64,000 bases of DNA, taken from Antedon mediterranea (taxonomy: Eukaryota; Echinodermata; Crinoidea; Comatulida; Antedonidae). Position 1 is the stretch's first letter; the number at the start of each line of letters is the position of its first letter. Below the pieces are notes generated by a model, which worked only from the letters and a program-made list of their open reading frames with translations, was not told the origin of the DNA and searched no databases. Location: NCBI RefSeq assembly GCF_964355755.1, contig NC_092680.1, positions 7,541,001-7,605,000 of the forward strand. The letters are read 5' to 3'. The position numbers and the translations under genes were made by a program. Shown in pieces: positions 61,421 to 64,000 of the stretch.

Positions 61421-62094
61421 CGTAAGGGGGTACGGTAACTGTATGATTGTTAAATCATATCTGATCTTAAATGTAGTTACTGGGGCACTACTGTAGTAGG
61501 TACTGTACAGTTAGTAGATTAGGAAGTTGTTTGAAGTTTACTAAACTGGGGGAGGGGATGGAGTTTTTAGTTATACTGTATGTAGTCTGAGAGGGTTTGT
61601 AATGAGGGAGTGGTAACATATTAACAATAGTCTGTCAAAAATAGTTAAACATAAAGTTAGTTCATAATTTATGTAGCTGTCAAAGAGGGAGAGGGCGCCC
61701 ACTTGCAGCTCCCCATAGATATTCTTCTGGGAGTTGTCCTAGAACCTTTTGAAAATTATTTTTTCTATGACCTTTCCTTCTAGCTTCCACAAATGTTGGC
61801 AAACTTGCGAATGTACGGTATTGGCAATTTGCATACCAGAAGATCAACATATGACTATTTATGTCAAACAAACACTGCCATTATTCAAATCGCATCCATT
61901 TAAATTAGTTTCTGTTAATGGCATTTTTTTTATTGACAATTGCATCTTTATTGATTTGATTGTGGTATTGCTTTGCAAATTATTAACATATTGAATTAAC
62001 AAAAATGAAAATAAGCTGACAAACAATATAGAGTGCTTGAAGATGTGTGTATTGGAAAAAAAAAGCAGAATTAAGATGTAATGTAATTGAATTA
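61421..62094. other. upstream DMXL intron or flank, unassigned
   Basis: A minus-strand frame (61871-61680) ends KVLGQLPEEYLWGAASGRPL; I recognise no family and its coding status is unclear. The rest is AT-rich. The missing DMXL N-terminal exon was looked for here and not found. Confidence 0.3.
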
Positions 62095-62782
62095 CCGTAC
62101 TGACGCGGGTATAAGCCCACCCGCCTTGAACATGAAATCACGTAAAGTTTGGGGGGTGGGTGAGGATCCAAAAATGCAGATCGTCAAAAACAGCACATGT
62201 AATACACTGTGTATTCCACCATGTGAGCGAGCGCCCTCACGTGTACGACGTTGCCTCTAAATACACGAGGTGTAGAGTGTCGGAAAATTAAGCTTATACT
62301 CAGTAGTTCGTGTAATTTATCGTAGAATATCTTATTTTAAACATCAATTGAACAAGAATTTATCAAGCAGAAAAGCAAGTATACAATGTTCGTTAAATAG
62401 AAATGTACCAAAGAAATTTAATAAGCTTGTTTATGGTAGCCGATACTAAATAGTGGTTTTCTGTTTTGGCGACTTGTAGCGTCGTGTGTGAAGCGATCTT
62501 CGACCGCGATGGAGTGTAAACAAAACAGGACCGCTAGGCCTCATATGGCCTAGCGTATATTAGCCTAGCTTGGTTATGATCAAAGGTAGGTGTATTCGGT
62601 GTATGGACGTCGCCAAATACAAAATAATGTATTAAGACACACACTGTAGATCTTCGAATTAATGGGTGGGCTTATACCCGAGTGCCTCATTTTTCATGAA
62701 AATTAGTCAAAAGTCGGGGGTGGGCTTATACCCAAGTATGGGCTTATACCCAAGTATGGGCTTATACCCACGTCAGTACGGT
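62095..62782. mobile_element. 688-bp TIR element
   Basis: TACCGTACTGACGCGGGTAT, AAGCCCACC at the left and GTGGGCTTAT, ACCCACGTCAGTACGGTA at the right are inverted repeats of about 28 bp. Near the right end GTGGGCTTATACCC is repeated three times in tandem. No transposase frame, so non-autonomous. Confidence 0.85.
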
Positions 62783-63224
62783 AATCATAAAATATCATAA
62801 AATATTGTTGTCAATTATTAACTGTAGATTAATTGGGTTAATAACTAGTTTGTATACAGTATTTTTCACTATTTTTCAACATAATGAAATGATGTTTTAC
62901 AGTATAAAACCTCAATCGCACTGAACTTGATTTCTTCAAATTAAACAAGTCGCCGGCTAAAGTGACCAATAAAAGTCCAACAAACTATGGTCAAATCTTC
63001 CGATGACATTGAATAAAGCTACATTGGTTAAATTTACCATTTTTCAAGTCCAGTGCGTACAAGGTTTTAGAAATCAAATACAAAATACATTGTACTGAAA
63101 ATAATGTGTCAAAAGATTTGTTCTAATTAGCATTGATAAAATTATCTAAAAGCTCAGTTCATGCTAGGATCATGTGACCATTGCTTTATAATTGACTATC
63201 CATAATAAATGATCAATACAGGCC

Positions 63225-63365
63225 TCGAATTTTACCGCGGCCACCGCGGCCAGTGCCGTCGGTGCCCTCCCAGTTGGCCTCAATGCCCTCGAAAATGAAT
63301 AGCACCCACGGCCACTACTGGCCTGCCCTTTTTTGCGTTGGCCGCGAGTGCCCTTCCCAAGTTTT
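63225..63365. repeat. GC-rich patch, probable repeat
   Basis: Contrasts sharply with its surroundings: CCGCGGCCACCGCGGCCAGT, GCCGTCGGTGCCCTCC, GGCCTGCCC. Several imperfect GGCC-rich words repeat within it. It could be a transposon fragment; the frame on the minus strand (63370-63170) is not recognised. Confidence 0.4.
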
Positions 63366-63399
63366 ACCACAATAAAAACAACTGAATTAGATAGAAAAT

Positions 63400-64000
63400 A
63401 ATGTCAAGAAGATTTGTTTACACGACTCGGACGAGACGCAAAACTATCGCCTGTCTTCGTTGCAAGGGGATTTCCCTAAACGCATTTATTAATACACAAA
63501 CACTGAAACAGTAAACAAAACATCGAACATTTTGTAACCAAAACAATATCATCCCGGCCGCCGTGCGTGGTAAATCATGATATAGATAGTACATTAAATA
63601 CAGGGGTGTACACTTTTAATAATCAAGCTAAAAACGTTCCTCGATCGGAGGTTACTGAAAGTATTAAAGTCGCACCACCCCACCTCAATAATCGAGCTAG
63701 CCGCCTTCGATTACACGCACTCCTAGCTAGCCTAGCCTATCCTCCCGCCGTCGATCCGGTCGAACACACGCAATTCAATTCATTGGGAAAACAATTCTAT
63801 TTGACGCACACGCACCCTCTGATAAGAAATTTCACACACGACGTCCGTACGTACGCCGTACGCAAAGGATGAGATCGTTGGAAAAACAATTCCTTTTGAC
63901 GTACACGCACCCTCTGAAAAGAAAATACCATGTGCGTTCCTGCATGGTGTAGTCCATTATACGTGTAAAATTAGGGGTGTTTACTTTTAGCACCAAAGTT
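63400..64000. other. CpG-richer segment with direct repeats at the window edge
   Basis: Noticeably more CpG than the rest (ACGACGTCCGTACGTACGCC). AACAATTC(T/C), TTTTGACG(C/T), ACACGCACCCTCTGA and AAGAAA occur at 63790-63829 and again at 63880-63922. AGGGGTGTACACTTTTA (63602) resembles AGGGGTGTTTACTTTTA (63973). This could be a regulatory region of DMXL or a repeat element running off the window. No exon could be assigned. Confidence 0.35.

Overview
The window is animal nuclear DNA: AT-rich, intron-dense, full of small inverted-repeat transposons, SINE and LINE remnants, with canonical GT/AG introns. Its two genes are bilaterian families, and its retained features (for example frequent TAGGCCTA words) would fit an invertebrate deuterostome such as an echinoderm or hemichordate. 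That placement is an inference from family resemblance and sequence feel, not a proven identification. No bacterial genes, CRISPR array, rRNA or stand-alone tRNA gene was found.

Both genes are on the minus strand. (1) Positions 61069 down to 11315 hold nearly all of a DmX-like / rabconnectin-3 alpha gene (DMXL1/DMXL2, yeast Rav1 family). I resolved 33 phase-consistent coding exons encoding about 3,180 residues plus a stop. There are also three in-frame candidate cassette exons (42, 30 and 90 nt) in the linker before the C-terminal WD40 propeller. By comparison with vertebrate DMXL, only about 70 N-terminal residues are missing; their exon(s) lie upstream of 61069, probably beyond the window. 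The family works with WDR7 and ROGDI in V-ATPase assembly and was first found on synaptic vesicles. (2) Positions 7392 down to 3101 hold a complete three-exon gene for a 553-residue protein. Its N-terminal motifs and first C2 domain match the C2CD4 family, but it carries a second, synaptotagmin-like C2 domain at the C-terminus that vertebrate C2CD4 proteins lack. This is the most interesting item in the window.

Layout: 1-3100, AT-rich intergenic DNA with a LINE remnant; 3101-7392, the C2CD4-like gene; 7393-11314, intergenic DNA with MITEs and a 23-bp minisatellite; 11315-61069, the DMXL gene, with introns of about 0.1 to 4 kb; 61070-64000, upstream intron or flank with a TIR element of about 690 bp and a CpG-richer end. 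The introns carry at least five families of non-autonomous DNA transposons, tRNA-derived SINEs, LINE pieces, a 115-bp hairpin and a 1.1-kb AGC/AGT trinucleotide array just past a DMXL splice donor.

Exon limits were read by eye from splice dinucleotides, reading phase and remembered family similarity. No alignment or transcript was available.
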